A stretch of DNA of 64,000 nucleotides from Daedaleopsis sinensis (Eukaryota; Basidiomycota; Agaricomycetes; Polyporales; Polyporaceae). The position numbers and the translations under genes were made by a program. Under the pieces are notes generated by a model. The model worked only from the letters and a program-made list of their open reading frames with translations, made no database searches and was not told the DNA's origin. Positions 49,912 through 62,247 of this stretch are shown here, in pieces (the first letter of the stretch is position 1; each line of letters starts with the position of its first letter). The stretch spans positions 1,488,001 to 1,552,000 of the forward strand of contig CM066305.1 of NCBI GenBank assembly GCA_033807695.1, given 5' to 3'.

Positions 49912-50611
49912 TTACGAGCCCAAGCTGCGGTTCATGAACCTCCTCTTCTGGAATGACATCCACCATTTGCTAGGCTTGCCTGTTCCGTCTGCGTATAGTT
50001 TCTCTACCAGTCGAGACGCGAGCTCTTGCCGCACTTGGGTAAGGTACCCTCGAAGGTACTCTGATAACATAAGGTTAGAAACCATAGCTGCTGCCAGATC
50101 TAGATGCGTACCAGCATCCGAACGGTTTGAGGGAGGCGCGTAGTGCGCATTCAACGCGAAGTTAGCGTCTCCGGGGATTGGGAAGTTGTCCACAGAGAGC
50201 GTGTTGAGGATCTTCGTGGCTTCTAGCTGACTCGGGACTGTCTTCGCCGACCCAAGCTTCGCGAGACAATCGGAGATGAAGAGGATGAGGATGATGAGGA
50301 GACGGTCTGCGGGGCCTTTGATCTCGAAGTTGCGGAAGAGGGAGTTGGCGCGGAAGAGGTCGATAGTCTCGTCAATGATATCTGCTTCGGAAGGATCGGC
50401 TGTACAATGTAATGATTATGAAGGTGCATGGACGAGCTTAGAGATGAGGCCGTACCAAGGGGAGATGGGCCACGGAACTTGGACTTGATTGGGAGGATGG
50501 AGACGTTCCCGACTTGGCGGACGTCGGGGACCTCGTTGAGTGACGAGTGGTACGCCTGTCTTCATCGTGAGCAGAGTCTTGCGGGCAGTGTGTCGGACAA
50601 CTCACAGGCAT
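49912..50611 (-). CDS. ARPC3: Arp2/3 complex p21 subunit
   Basis: Minus-strand exons are 50606-50611, 50456-50555 and 49912-50399, encoding 197 residues. The sequence runs MPAYHSSLNEVPDVRQVGN, SILPIKSKFRGP, DETIDLFRANSLFRNFEIKG, DRLLIILILFISDCLAKLG, DNFPIPGDANFALNAHYAPP and WWMSFQKRRFMNRSL, the expected arrangement. It is a structural subunit of the actin-nucleating Arp2/3 complex. Coding exon 1 is only six nucleotides (ATG CCT). The gene converges on NOB1 (131 bp) and diverges from the YVC1-like gene (276 bp). Confidence 0.96.
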
Positions 50612-50887
50612 GGTGTACGACTGAGACGGAGGCTGCGGGTCTGCGACACGGTGCTCGACGCGCAGTGTGCAGGAGAGATCGGCAATGGCCGAGAGCATGT
50701 TTGATAGGCGCTTGTCAAAGAACGAGAGTGCGGAGAAGGACGTCATGGATTCGCTGTTCGATCGGGCCGCCGACCTCGCCGCTCCTCGAGTCCGTCCTGC
50801 TTTTCTCCTGCCTCGACCATCTCTACACTTGGGTCCGGCTCTCTCTTTCACCCGTTTCACGACCTCACGACCTCACAACACGCCGCA
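50612..50887. promoter_or_regulatory. Shared promoter region, ARPC3 / YVC1-like channel
   Basis: These 276 bp separate the divergent start codons. It is assigned from gene orientation only. Confidence 0.45.
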
Positions 50888-53800
50888 ATGCCTGCTGCTC
50901 CGTCCGCCGAAGACCAGATCTCGACACTGTCTGTCGCCGAGTCTCTCGACCCTTCACCAGACACTATTACTAGTGGGTGGTCCAACAGGTTTATACCCAG
51001 CAGCTTTACCGAAATGAATGGAACCCCATAGGTCTAGTGAGACGCGTCAAGATAATGACTCTCAAGCTCCTTCCCATTGAGGTCCCAGAAGAGTCCATAT
51101 CTGACCCTACGAGTCGTGTAATCACTCCCCAAGTCATCAACGCGTACATTGCTGCTGCAGGAGACTTCACTGAATCGGTGCGTCTCTTGTAGGTCTGAAC
51201 CAAACGGTATGTGACCTTCCCACAGTTGCCATATTGTCTTCTCCGTGCCCGCAAGGAGTTCTTGTGGGACGCAGAGCATAATCCCGCGGATTATGGGGAG
51301 AATAGAGGGAGAGGTATGGACATGTCATTCACCCTCGCTTTTGGTGGAGTAATAACTATATGCCATCTCTTTAGCCATAGCGTGCGAGGTCCTCGCGCGT
51401 CGTACTTTGCACCAAGCACCACCCGAACAAGTTCAGGCTGTCCTATCCGCGCGGTTCCGACACAAGGAGATAGATGGCGACATCAGTGGAAGGTCCAGTG
51501 CGCTGGAGATGGCAATTGACACTCATTGGTGAGACTCCTTTGGTTGTTTAATGCTGGCTCAATTCATTGTTTTCCCCCAGTACCATCTTCTTGTCCTCGA
51601 GCGAAGCCCAAGATGGTATGTGTGCAAAACTGTGATAGCGATGATGGATTAGCTCACACTATCAGCACAGTCGTGCAGGATCTTTGGTGCGGTCGAACTG
51701 TACAGATCTATGACGACGACGGGGATGTAAATTGTGCGTGTCGTTGGCGGTTTGAATATTGAACTCTGTGTCTGTTTGCGGCTGGCTCATGCTTACATTT
51801 GCCCTCTCAGTTATCCCTCACCAACAAGTCGAAGCACAAGGACTATGGGGACGCTTGGATCCCCGTCGTCTTGGCGTCCCCCGGTATCAGAATGTATTCA
51901 GGATCCTCATATGGTTCCTATTCTTGCTCGCATACTCGCAAGCAGGTTCGTACTGAAGTCCGCGTGTTCAGTGGCCCACCATTCTAACAATGCCTGTAGT
52001 ACGGGAGCCGTTAGACAAGCTGGACCCTAATCACAGCGACCTCGACGAATGGGAAGTAGTAATGTACATTCTTGCCCTCGCCTTCAGCTTCGAAGGTAAC
52101 GATGCACTCGTACCGCGGTCTGGAAGCAGCTAATTAGTTTCGTTTCATCATAGATTTGCATAAGGTGTGAAGATAGAATCACTCGCAGAAGCGTTGTTAA
52201 CACTGCCTTAGGTGTTCAAGCTTCTCACTTTGGTGTCTTGGAAAACCTTCGGATTCTGGAATGTGATATCGCTCACCGCGGATGGATTGCTCACTGCCGC
52301 CTTCGTCCTGCGTATTTTTGGAATCACTAGTACAGGAGACCAAGCGACAGACCTTCGTGTCCGCAGCTTCCAGTGCTTGAGTTTTGCCGCTCCGTTGCTT
52401 TGGTGAGTCTGGTCCTGCTACCATATCACATGGCGATTAATGTCTATCACACAAGGATGAGTGAGTTCAATTTACGAAACTTTCAGTTAACGGTGATTCA
52501 CGCTTGCAACAGAACTTATACCCATCTTCGACGGCTACAAGTGAGCTCTACACCGCTCTCAAATCCGTGCATATATACTCATTGTATCGAAAGATACATT
52601 GGAACGATGCAAATCTGCGTCGCACGGATGCTGAAAGAATCCGGCTTCTTCTTTTGTGTGCGTCCGCCCGCGCACTTCGTCGATACTTGATCTCATGGCG
52701 ATCGTCAGCTACTTGCGTTGCTAGGCGTAGGTTTCCTCCAGGGTCTGTACGCATTGGACGCAGCAGACGGCCAATCTGAACATCCTTCAAAGGTGCCTAC
52801 TCCGATTATCATTATCCTAGCACGAAGACATTGACATTTTCTCAGTTATTGCATGTCCTCATCCAAGCTCTATTGCAGTGAGTGCCCGATGTCATCGTTC
52901 ATACAGTCTTGTGGTCATACTCATACTTGGCCAACAGATCGCCAAATTATGAGATGTTCGACCCTTCGTAAGTGCCCATGCTTGAGGAGACTACGGCCTT
53001 TGCTAAACGATTCACAGACCGGCCGGGTTGATCCTATATTATATGTGAGTCTCCTCCCCTATCGCACTACTGAACGTTTCTTAAGCACGTTTTAGGTGGA
53101 ACGTTGCGACAGTAGTGATTCTGCTCAACGTCCTCATCTCTCTGTTCTCTTCAGCGTATGAGGATGTCAGTCATACTGATTCTCTAGACGATATTTGTCT
53201 AAAATACTCTCTCATCATAGGTTGTCGAAGATGCTGCAGCGGAATACTTGACCTACTTCGCTGGCAAGGTTGTTGGCATGATCAGAGCACCGGACGAGTT
53301 CATCTATCCGCCGCCCTTCAACCTTATTGAGATATTCTTAGTGGGACCATTCGAGTAGGTGCCGACGCCATGCTACATACACCTAGTACGCCCTGACCCT
53401 TTCTCCCCCGTAGATTCTTCATGAGCAATGAGACGTATGCGACTGTGAGTCTAGGTTGTCTCCGGTTGTCCTATAAGAAACGTAGCTGACTATACGTCGA
53501 CGTGTATAGCTCAACCGCTACGTGATGCGGGTTGTGTTCTCCGTCCCGCTTTGCATCATCGCGCTCTACGACGCACAACTCGACCCAGCCAAAAACAAGT
53601 GGGTCAAAGACTGGTTCTCTGCGTCGGACGATGGAGGAGAAGAAGCGCCACACTACCAGAACCCTGAGGTGAATGGCGAGGATGCCCACCGCGGGCTCGC
53701 GATCAGCAAGGTACCCTTCGACGACCTCGTCGCGACGTTCCCGGATATCACACATGTAGGTTTTCGCCTGTTCCTGTTGTTCCAGTCAACGTTGACGCAA

Positions 53801-53923
53801 CATTGAACCGCATAGTCGAGCGAGATGATCATCGTGAAGGAGGTGAAGGAGCTGCGTAACGAACTTGCTCAGTTGAAGCAGTTGATCAAGGATCTCGCTG
53901 CTGAGAAGGTGAAGACGGAATGA
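50888..53923 (+). CDS. TRP-type vacuolar cation channel, YVC1-like
   Basis: About 22 exons join to roughly 620 residues. Blocks include TLKLLPIEVPEESISDPTSR, LPYCLLRARKEFLWDAEHNP, HKEIDGDISGRSSALEMAI and RYQNVFRILIWFLFLLAYSQA (first membrane segment). Then come VFKLLTLVSWKTFGFWNVIS, GTMQICVARMLKESG, LLALLGVGFLQGLYALDAAD, a pore-region block LIQALLQSPNYEMFDPS and WNVATVVILLNVLISLFSSA. The end is a coiled tail (VKELRNELAQLKQLIKDL). The yeast relative releases calcium from the vacuole under osmotic stress. Exons are very small; one at 52456-52460 has only five nucleotides and restores WMK. All junctions examined keep the frame. Confidence 0.88.
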
Positions 53924-54165
53924 TCCAAGTGTGGTCATCTCTACAAAACGGACTTGCGACATCAAGGAGACGATTACTGCTTGCGCACTTATCTTACGAT
54001 ACGTGAACGTCCTGAATATTGTTCACCTTGATTTCTCCTGCTTGTGTATTGGAGGTTTATTGTCATGTTGTACACGATCTATAGGCGGTGGATGTATCCC
54101 ATTTCTATCAGTACACATTGAATCAGAAAAATGCTCCAGCGTTCTTCTACGGCAACATGGCGGTC
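53924..54165. other. Convergent intergenic stretch
   Basis: It lies between the 3' ends of the channel gene and PSF2. Nothing was recognised. Confidence 0.4.
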
Positions 54166-54960
54166 TCAGGTCTGGTCCATCTGCTCGCCAGCAGGCTCCT
54201 TTGTCAGTTGCGTCAAGACGCCCATGCCACGGACGAAGAAGGGTCGGATCTCGTTGATCTCCATCGCACACAGATTCGGTAACTATGCCATAACTCTCAG
54301 TATCAGTACTTGTTGAAGAGGGAGAGGAGCCCAAGCCTACTTACCATGATCTCGTTGTGGTCCAGTTTGGAGAGACCTTCTCGACTCTTGGCTTGTCGCG
54401 CCTCACGAATGTCTTTGAGGAGTGTGCGGATCTTTTCAGGATTTTCGAGGTCATCTGGTGCGCTGAGACAATGATATACGTGAGCACATGGTCTGGTCAC
54501 AAAGAGAGCGGGGGCAGACATACACGTCTAGAAGTATCTTTGCAACCTCTGCGAAGCGGAACGGCATCTCGCTAAAGCTCGGCAACGTGGTTTCTTGTGT
54601 AAATCGATCCTGCAGAAATTCTGCAGGTCCCTTTCATGCCAGCTACAATATGGACGGTGAGAGGGAAGCGCACCAACATTGAGCCACGTCGGCGGGACTA
54701 TGCGGCATTTTCTCTTGAGCTTAAGATTGGATGCCATCCACAAGGGGACTTTGCAGTTTGTGGGCGGTCGTAGGGGACCATATGCACCCTAAGAAGTATT
54801 AAATTAGCTGTGGCTCCTCATAACAGGGCTGATTGTTTACCGAAATGAACGCGGTTCGTTCCATAGACACGACTGGACTGATCTCTACGAGTTGCTCGGA
54901 CGCGACGAGCTCGAGTTCTGCGGGTGTTATTGAGGTCCTCAAGGATGGTGGGAGTGCCAT
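54166..54960 (-). CDS. PSF2: DNA replication GINS complex subunit PSF2
   Basis: Minus-strand exons are 54841-54960, 54674-54788, 54524-54620, 54345-54462 and 54166-54282, encoding 188 residues. The protein begins [20 protein letters not shown] and continues [17 protein letters not shown] and [17 protein letters not shown]. Later blocks are [40 protein letters not shown] and [23 protein letters not shown]2 is part of the CMG replicative helicase with Cdc45 and MCM2-7. Length and motif order are normal. It is head-to-head with haspin. Confidence 0.94.
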
Positions 54961-55360
54961 ATTATACAGCAGTTGTTAGCGATCTACAAAACTGTGCTTG
55001 CTGTCAGTTGAAAGTAACAGGCGATAGGTTCAAGTAAGTCCGACGAGAGGAGGGACAACTTGAAGGATGGAGACGCCCATTTACACGAAGTGTCACGATC
55101 ACGTGGAATGACGCGTGGCGCGTTTTGCCATGGTTCAGGTTGCAGATCTGAGATTGCTTCGTCTCGCCGCCACCACCTCCTCAGCCTCGAGTGCGACTCG
55201 CGAGCCAGTATCCGCCAGCGTACACTCGGCCGGTCTGCTTCCTCGTCTTCACACAGGCTACACCGCTCTTCGTTTAACTACCACCATTCCCTCAGTCGAC
55301 TCTTGGACCGTGTGGGCAGCAGTATCTCTCTGCTGGCTCACTTTCTATCTCGCGTACACC
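54961..55360. promoter_or_regulatory. Shared promoter region, PSF2 / haspin
   Basis: These 400 bp lie between the start codons. An ORF in frame with haspin extends upstream to 55115, but its sequence is unlike the conserved start, so it is treated as 5' leader. Confidence 0.4.
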
Positions 55361-57975
55361 ATGTTGGGCACCCGCACCAAGCAAGTCTTTGCCTACGGAC
55401 GTCGCGGACAACGTGTTGTGAACGTATACAATGACTATGACAACAAGAGTGTCAAGGATGGCGACATCAGTCAAATTAAACCTGAGAACGAGGTTCACCG
55501 TCGTCCACTCACCAAGCACGTACATCCCTCCCAAACCCCACTTAGGTCCGTCATCAGCCATGAAGACTCACCCATTCGCACCAAGAAAACGAAGAAATCT
55601 CCGAAGACGGCAAAGGTCGGGAAGGCGGAAGTCGCTAAACCTATTCGTCGTCTTCCCCTAGGGTCCATCGCACCCAATGCCCCTTCCTCTCCTGCCGCTC
55701 CTCCACCTATACGAGCCAAACGTCGTCAAACCACAATGAAGGCAGCACCGTTTACGCTCAGCTCGCCTATCGTAAACGTTGACATCGTCGTTGTCGATGC
55801 ACAAGGTCGGCGTGTGAGCCAAGAACACCGCATATCTCGTGCAGATGTTCAAGCCAACGTGCTTGCCTCCGCCTCGTCTAGTGCTCCTAAGCCTGCACCC
55901 CGGAAACGTGCTGGAAAAAAGGCTGAGAAGAATGCGGATAGTGCGGTCGTTGTAATCAGCTCAGACTCTGAAGAGGATACTCCAATCGCACGTCCGAGGC
56001 GTGCTGTGAAAAGCAAAGCAAAACCGCTTGTGATATCTGACGATGACGAAGAGTCAGGCTCGGGCAGCGACTACAACCCGATGAAGGATGATTCCGATCC
56101 CGATGCGTCTCAGGAGGACGTTACGCTTGCAGCGATTCCCCGCGGACGTCGCCGGATGCAGCGCGGACGGTCTAATGTCATTCTATCGCCACCACCTACT
56201 CCATCCCCTTCGCCTCCGTCGTCACCAACTACCCCTTCCCGCGCTCCCTCCGCATCTACTAGTGAACAGCCTACAAAGTACCCGAACCATCCAGCGCCTT
56301 CTGCAGTCCCGCTCAGCCGGAATGTTACTTTGCCTCCACAACCTGCACGTCTACAGACTCTTGCACCATTTTCTTCGCTGCCTGACTTTGGCGAGGCTGG
56401 TCCTAGTCGATCCAGACCTCGAGTGCTCACTCCAATTAGAGCACGCCCAGGTCGTGCTCTCTTCCCCGCGCCACCGTCCCCTCCTTCACCAACCACGCCG
56501 TCAGAGATCAATTTCGATGACAGTTTCGACTTCGGCCAACTTGCACTCTCTCCGAGCGACCTAGCTGAGGTCCAACGGCTCGACGCAGCCATTGCCCCAC
56601 CCGTTCCCGCGTATGTGCGGCCATTGCTCAACGAATGCGCACAGTCGACCCCCCACGAATTTTCCGCGTTTATCGAGATGTTCCCGCACGACCCGATCGT
56701 ACGCCTTCCCAACTCGCTATGTCTGCCAACATTTCAGAAGATTGGTGAGGCGAGCTTCTCGGAGGTGTTCGGCATAGGCGACGTTGTTCTTAAGATCGTG
56801 CCCCTGCGCGACGAGGAGCGCCGTGCGGTTGCGACGGATGTCGATGGACCTGCTCCTAGTGATGCGAAGGACGTCCTGAAGGAGATCATCGTCACCCGCG
56901 CCATGGGTGCTACTTGTCCCGGGTTCGTAGAACTCCTGAGGGCATATGTCGTCCGCGGGAAGTACCCCTCCCTTCTGTTGAACCTTTGGGATGAATATGA
57001 TGAGCGGAAGGGAAGCGAGAGTGTGCGGCCAGGTTCGTCTGTTTTCCTCGCCAGTGCAGAACTTCTGACCAAGTCCCTTCACTGCAGATACATTCACCGT
57101 GTCACAACTATATGCCATCATCGTCCTCCCCAACGGTGGACCGGATCTGGAAGCGTATACCTTCAGCACCCCTACCAAGACCGGCTGGCAGCAAGCGTGC
57201 AGCATCTTCTGGCAAGTGACTCGCACCCTCGCCGAAGCTGAGGAGCTCGTTAGTTTTGAGGTATGTCAGTCATATTTTCCAGCGGAACAACGCAGTTAAC
57301 CGGTAAACCACAGCATCGCGACCTGCACTGGGGCCAGATCCTCGTCAAGAACGTACCGACAAAGAGCGCGGCACGGCGGACGATGCGCCTCTCGATGGAC
57401 GACCCAGACCACGGCGTGCTCGTCACGATCATCGACCTCGGGCTCGCGCGCATGAACTCCGACGACGGCGCCGGGGCGAGCGTGCACTGGACGCCGTTCG
57501 ACGAGGAGACGTTCGAGGGCGAGGGCGACTACCAGTTCGACGTGTACCGCATGATGCGCACGCACAACGGCGACGCATGGGAGGACTTCCGGCCGCTGAC
57601 GAACGTCATGGTGAGTGGGCCCTGTCGCCCCCAGACACGTTCAAGTTCGCCTGCTTACCGCCGTCGCACCGCGTATAGTGGCTGCACTACCTGGTGCTGA
57701 AGCTCATGCAGTCGAAGCGCCTCCGCCCGCCCGCGGTCGCGCGCAAGAGCGTTGTTGCCCCGGCCGCGTCCGGGTTCAGCGCGCGCGAGTGCTACGAGTG
57801 CCTGAAAGAGGTGGAGGCCGTCCTCGCGCAGAGCTTGGCGGGGACGAAGACGGCGAAGCGCGGGCGGAAGACCGCACAGACCGCGGCCAAGGCAGGCAAG
57901 GTCAAGGATGCCGCTGCGCTGAAAAGCGCGGATGAACTGCTCGCTCTAGCGATGCAGAGGGGGTGGGTGATGTAA
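55361..57975 (+). CDS. Haspin-like protein kinase
   Basis: Four exons (55361-57032, 57088-57260, 57314-57610, 57679-57975) encode 812 residues. The N-terminal 430 residues are disordered, basic and Ser/Pro-rich. The C-terminal kinase shows QKIGEASFSEVFGIGDVVLK (glycine loop and VAIK-type Lys), DAKDVLKEIIVTRAMGA, IVLPNGGPDLEAY, the catalytic loop HRDLHWGQIL and VTIIDLGLARM in place of DFG (IIDYT in animal haspin). Haspin phosphorylates histone H3 Thr3 to recruit the chromosomal passenger complex in mitosis. The Gln in HRDLHWGQ replaces the usual Asn. MLGTRTKQVFAYG was chosen as start because it looks like the fungal haspin N-terminus; an upstream in-frame ATG exists. Confidence 0.88.
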
Positions 57976-58766
57976 TGTAGATGGCTTCCGGAGAGTTGTG
58001 ATGTCGCCGTATCTTGTGGATGTATTATTGTATGGATGTTTGTCACAGTATTAATGTATACCCCACCCGGCCAACCAGCCTGCATTGTTTTGTTCAGAAC
58101 GGACGATACGATCTCAAGGGCTGCAAGGCGAGGAAGTCGATGAGTGTCAATTTTTGCATGCTTGATAGAAATTGGTGGTCATTATATGGTCGTCGGTGCT
58201 GCTACAGAAAATCGGATCCGGTGGGGATCCGGTGGGGAACGCTCCGCTAGCTGATAATGTGGCCAGTGCGATGTGCAACTGTGCGAGTGCTAGACAACGT
58301 TACACGAGACAAATAGGTCAAACCGGACACTGACGTACAGGGTAGACGAACAACAGACAGCGACAGCGATAGATACTGGGGATACAGAACAGAGTGTGGG
58401 TGATAGATCCGTGGACGAACATAAGACGAATAAGATAGACCGGGTGAGGGAGACGGGTGCGACGACGGAGTCGGATGGAGTCCTGGATCTGATAGATGTG
58501 GAGGTCCCTGCACAGAATATACACGGATCAAACCCGGGTGAAAAAAAAAAAATGATTTGCTCCACCTCATGTCCACAGAGAGATGGTGTTTCGAAAGCTG
58601 CAGACTAACGACCGTTCCGCGGGACACCGCTCGCGACCGCTTGTCGCCCGGCGAGCCTAACCCCCGAGAAGACGAGTTTGCACGCATCCGAAGTTCTGCG
58701 GGCGACGACAGGAGGATTGTGGCTACTTACCGCGCCGCCCCGCCAGGACCATTGTATATGCGCCGG
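57976..58766. other. Convergent intergenic stretch
   Basis: It lies between the 3' ends of haspin and the next minus-strand gene. It contains an A-run of 11 at about 58541-58551 and two adjacent copies of GGATCCGGTGG near 58214-58236. No gene was recognised. Confidence 0.5.
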
Positions 58767-60094
58767 CTACCTGTTCTCCATGATCGCGCCGTTTGTCTTG
58801 CGGCCGCGGCCGGACGGTAGCGGGGGCGACGGTAGCGGGGGAGTGATCTTGCGCTTCTTCGCGGGCGGCGCCGCCTTCTCCTTCGCTGGGGCGTGGCTCG
58901 ACGTCCGTGTGCGACTCGTAGCGCGTGTGGCGGCGGCGGCGGCCGCGGCGGGCGTCGGTTGCGCTGGCGCTGGCGGGGCGCGCTGGCGCAGGTCGTATCG
59001 CCGCGCTGGGGCTTCCTGCAGGGGCGTCGGGGACGCCTTGGAGCGCGTGGTGCGACGGGTGGGAGAGCTGGAGGAGGGGCGGGGCTTGGGGACGGCTGGG
59101 GCGCGTGTGCCTGCATGGAACTCGGCAGGGGGCGGCAGTTGTGGGTGTCGCGCGCGCGAGGGCGTGCCGGCAGGAGATGATGCGGGCTGTTGGGATCGCT
59201 CTGGAGAGAAGCCGAGCTGGGAGAGGGTGACGTTGGCCTCGGACTCGGGGTCGGGGAGTTGGGGGAGCACGGAGTCGAGTTGTGAGGCGGGGACCGCGCT
59301 GGTGTTCTGAACGGGCCACTGTAAGGAGCCATTCGGGGTCACGAGCGGCGTGTCTATCCAAGAATCCGTCTCTTGCGACTCGCCTTGGACGCTCATCTGG
59401 GATTGAGGGCCGGTGTCAATGGAACTGAGGTGGCACTGCGGCGACCGCCCAATGCCCCGTTGTGGTGTGGTCGGGGGCAGTGCGCCGTTATAGCGGGGCC
59501 GAGGCGAGACTGGTGGTCGGTGAGAGGGCTGTGTGAGGCCCTGAGCTCGCGTGTTGAATCCTTGTGAGGCTGGGACGTCGTCGGCCGGCTCGGTGAGCGT
59601 GCGTCCCAAAGCCGCAGACTTCTTACGATAACGGTAGCTGTGGCTCACACCGGTGCCGTTGGAGTCGATGTAGAATGTGCGACTGATATTTGGGTCTTCC
59701 TCGTCGCTCTCTTCGCCATTGTCATTGCCCTCGATTATGTCGCGCGTGCGCTTGAGTGCGCGCGAACGAGGCTGCGCCTGAACAGAAAATCGGGGCACGG
59801 TGGTCACGGGCGGCAAAGTGTTCTCGTACGCAAAGTCGCGGATCTTGACGCCTTGTACCGCGAGTGTCGTGACGAGATCCTCGTCTGGCTCGGGTTCGAG
59901 CGGCTGAGGGTGTTGAGAGGCGGGGAACGGTGGCGAGGGTTCGCGATTCTTAGAAAGAGATGGCTGAGTTCGTGAAGATCCTTGCTATAAAACTAGTGGC
60001 CACTCACGATCGAAGTTGATGGGAAAACATTGGTTGGAAAGGGTGGCTGAGAGGCACCGAGTAGTGCGTGATCATGTTGAATTGCAGCACACAT
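58767..60094 (-). CDS. Uncharacterised disordered basic protein, probably nuclear
   Basis: Two minus-strand exons (60008-60094 and 58767-59963) encode about 427 residues. The N-terminus is MCAAIQHDHALLGASQPP; exon 2 continues with EPEPDEDLVTTLAVQGVKIR and DFAYENTLPPVTTVPRF, the most ordered part. The rest is rich in Pro, Ser, Arg and Ala, with an Ala run. PAKKRKITPP near the C-terminus looks like a nuclear localisation signal. No domain was recognised. The 44-nt intron was chosen because a nearer acceptor would leave only 23 nt. The frame is long and consistent, so coding is likely, but function is unknown. Confidence 0.65.
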
Positions 60095-60975
60095 CTGGGG
60101 CACCGAGTCTCGGACAGACGAGGTTGATGCAGATGGTTAGGCCGAGAAAGCGGTGGTGCAGTCGGGTGGGATGGCGGGCCGCCTGAGCGGCGGGCTTCTT
60201 CGTGGTTGGGCGTTGAACAGGGTCGTGATGGCAGACTAATTGGGGTGCAAGATCTGGGGTCGATAACGTGGCAGCCGGGGCCAGCACCGACGACGGTGAG
60301 CGAAGGCAGCGCACGGAATGGATTGCGACGGACGATGGATGCTCGTCGTCGTGGACAAGCCGTTAAGAGGGCTGCTGCCTGCCTGTGCCCTGCTGGTTTA
60401 CTCCAACCTTCGCCCAAGGCGTTCTGTCCACGAGTCACTGCGTCCTTTTCGGGATGGTAAACGCCCGTGCCGGGCGTCCAGCACAGCGCCTTTCACCGCC
60501 ACTCAGCGCTCAGCGCCCCGCTCGTCTCAGTTCTGCTCGCCCCCATCGACAAGATGCGAAGCGCGCGTGTGGTTCCCCAGCTAGCAGACACCGCAGGGTT
60601 GTCCATGGACTCAACCCGACGGATGGCTTTGAGCGGTGAGTGGGAGATGCTTACATCGTCAAATTCGAGCTCATCATGTCGTAAATAGCTGGTGAACCGT
60701 GACGTGTGCTACAAGGCACGCTCCTATTACCATCCCCTGAGTGCCCTGATAAATTCATTCGCATATTATTCATGCGCCCACTGCCACTGCCATTCCGGTC
60801 ACCCCGGGTCGGCTCGTCTGAAACATTACACCACCTGATATTCTCGATCATCATCGCTTCCTCGTCCCCCGTACGCCGCCGGCCTCAAGTAGTTTGGGTG
60901 CGACGCTTACTCAACGTTCCGCCCCCCCTTCCTCCTCTCTTCCTTCGTTCTTCATAGCCGCTCTTCCTGCCTGTC
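60095..60975. promoter_or_regulatory. Divergent upstream region between the uncharacterised gene and the Mid2-like gene
   Basis: This 881-bp interval separates the two start codons. The last 150 bp before 60976 are CT-rich, like a 5' leader. No further gene was recognised. Confidence 0.4.
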
Positions 60976-62247
60976 ATGTCTGGCCAGGAAAGCTTCTTCA
61001 TTGTTGACGACAACGACGTTCAGTCCATAAATTACGACACAAGAAGCCTCTGGCTTCCGCTACTTGTCAAAGATGACCAGGCATATCGGGGCACGGTCAC
61101 TTCTGGCGTTGCAGGAGCTAAGGCTAGCATGAAGTTCCAAGGTGCGTTGCATGCCAAGCATTCCTTCTTATTATGTGCTGACTTTGTCCTAGGGACTGCC
61201 ATCGGAGTGGTCGGTATCGTAGCCTCCGTCCCGAACGTGGGCCCTCCTGCTGCACAGTTCTCCGTTGACGGCAAATTCGTCAAAACGACTGTGGCCCCAA
61301 ACAACGCCTCCCAGGATACGCAATTCGACTACTTCACATACAAAGGCCTCGATGGCAGTACAACTCACGAGATCGAGATCACTGTGCTGAACGCGACCAG
61401 CGATTACCCTTTTGTCATGGACTACATGATCTATATTCCTTCACAAGGCGTGGCACCCTCAGGCAGTCAGGCTGCTGTTACCACATCTCTCCCCACGATC
61501 ACCGCTGCAGCTGTAAGCACCGACAGCAAATCGTCAGGAGCCCCTGTCGGGGCCATCGTGGGCGGTGTCGTCGGGGGTGTCGCCCTCATTGTCGCAACCT
61601 GCATCGCGATATGGTTCTTGTGCTTCCGTCGGCGCCGGTCGAGCGGCCAGCCGTACTTCTACGCCTCACATGCCACACCTGGTGATCTCCTCGAGTCAGG
61701 TCCGTGAACCGTCTATTTGTTTATCTTGCGTGATACATTCGACTGACGAATTTTGTGGTTGTGATGATCAGAGACGAAGCCGACCCCGTTCGACCTGCGC
61801 CCCCAGTCCGTCGCCGCGCCATCTACCCTCGCACCTGGCTCCGTGTACCAGCCCGCATCAGAGACTCCATCCCCGTACAGCCCGCCCCCCTCCCAATACT
61901 CTGCGCCCTCCGGCCTCGGATACTCCACGCACACTCCGTCTGAACGCCCGATGAGTGACTACGGCTCGAGCGTTTCTGGCCCCTCGCGGGGCCATTCGCT
62001 GTCCCTCGCGCTCGGTAGCATGCCGCGCACGACGACGAGCCCGAACCAGCCGCGGAGCAAGGCTGCGGAGGCCGGCCTGCTGTCTGTCCCACAGGAAGCG
62101 ACGTACCACGCAGACTCTGGCATCCGGTTCGACGAGAACGGCCAGCCGATCCCTATCCCCCAGCCGGTGGCGTCGTCGTCGTCTGCGCATCCCGTTCCAG
62201 ACGCGCCCGACCTCGGGGACGTTCCCCCGACGTACTCGGCCTCATAG
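60976..62247 (+). CDS. Mid2-like single-pass membrane protein
   Basis: Three exons (60976-61141, 61193-61699, 61772-62247) encode 382 residues. There is no clear signal peptide. The first 150 residues form a beta-rich, possibly carbohydrate-binding module (FIVDDNDVQSINYD, VGPPAAQFSVDGKFVKTTVA, FDYFTYKGLDGSTTHEIEIT). A Ser/Thr-rich stalk leads to GAPVGAIVGGVVGGVALIVA, the start of a glycine-rich transmembrane helix, then FLCFRRRR. The cytosolic tail is Pro/Ser/Tyr-rich and ends DLGDVPPTYSAS, a PPxY-like motif that may recruit a ubiquitin ligase. This architecture is common in Agaricomycetes. A cell-surface sensing role is an inference. Confidence 0.75.

Noticed and set aside
55115..55360. N-terminal extension of haspin by 82 codons
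   Set aside because: The frame is open, but the extension resembles leader sequence and the conserved-looking start is MLGTRTKQ. It was kept as 5' leader, with low certainty.
59985..60007. 23-nt intron in the uncharacterised basic-protein gene
   Set aside because: It is too short for splicing. A 44-nt intron using the next AG keeps the same frame and was used instead.
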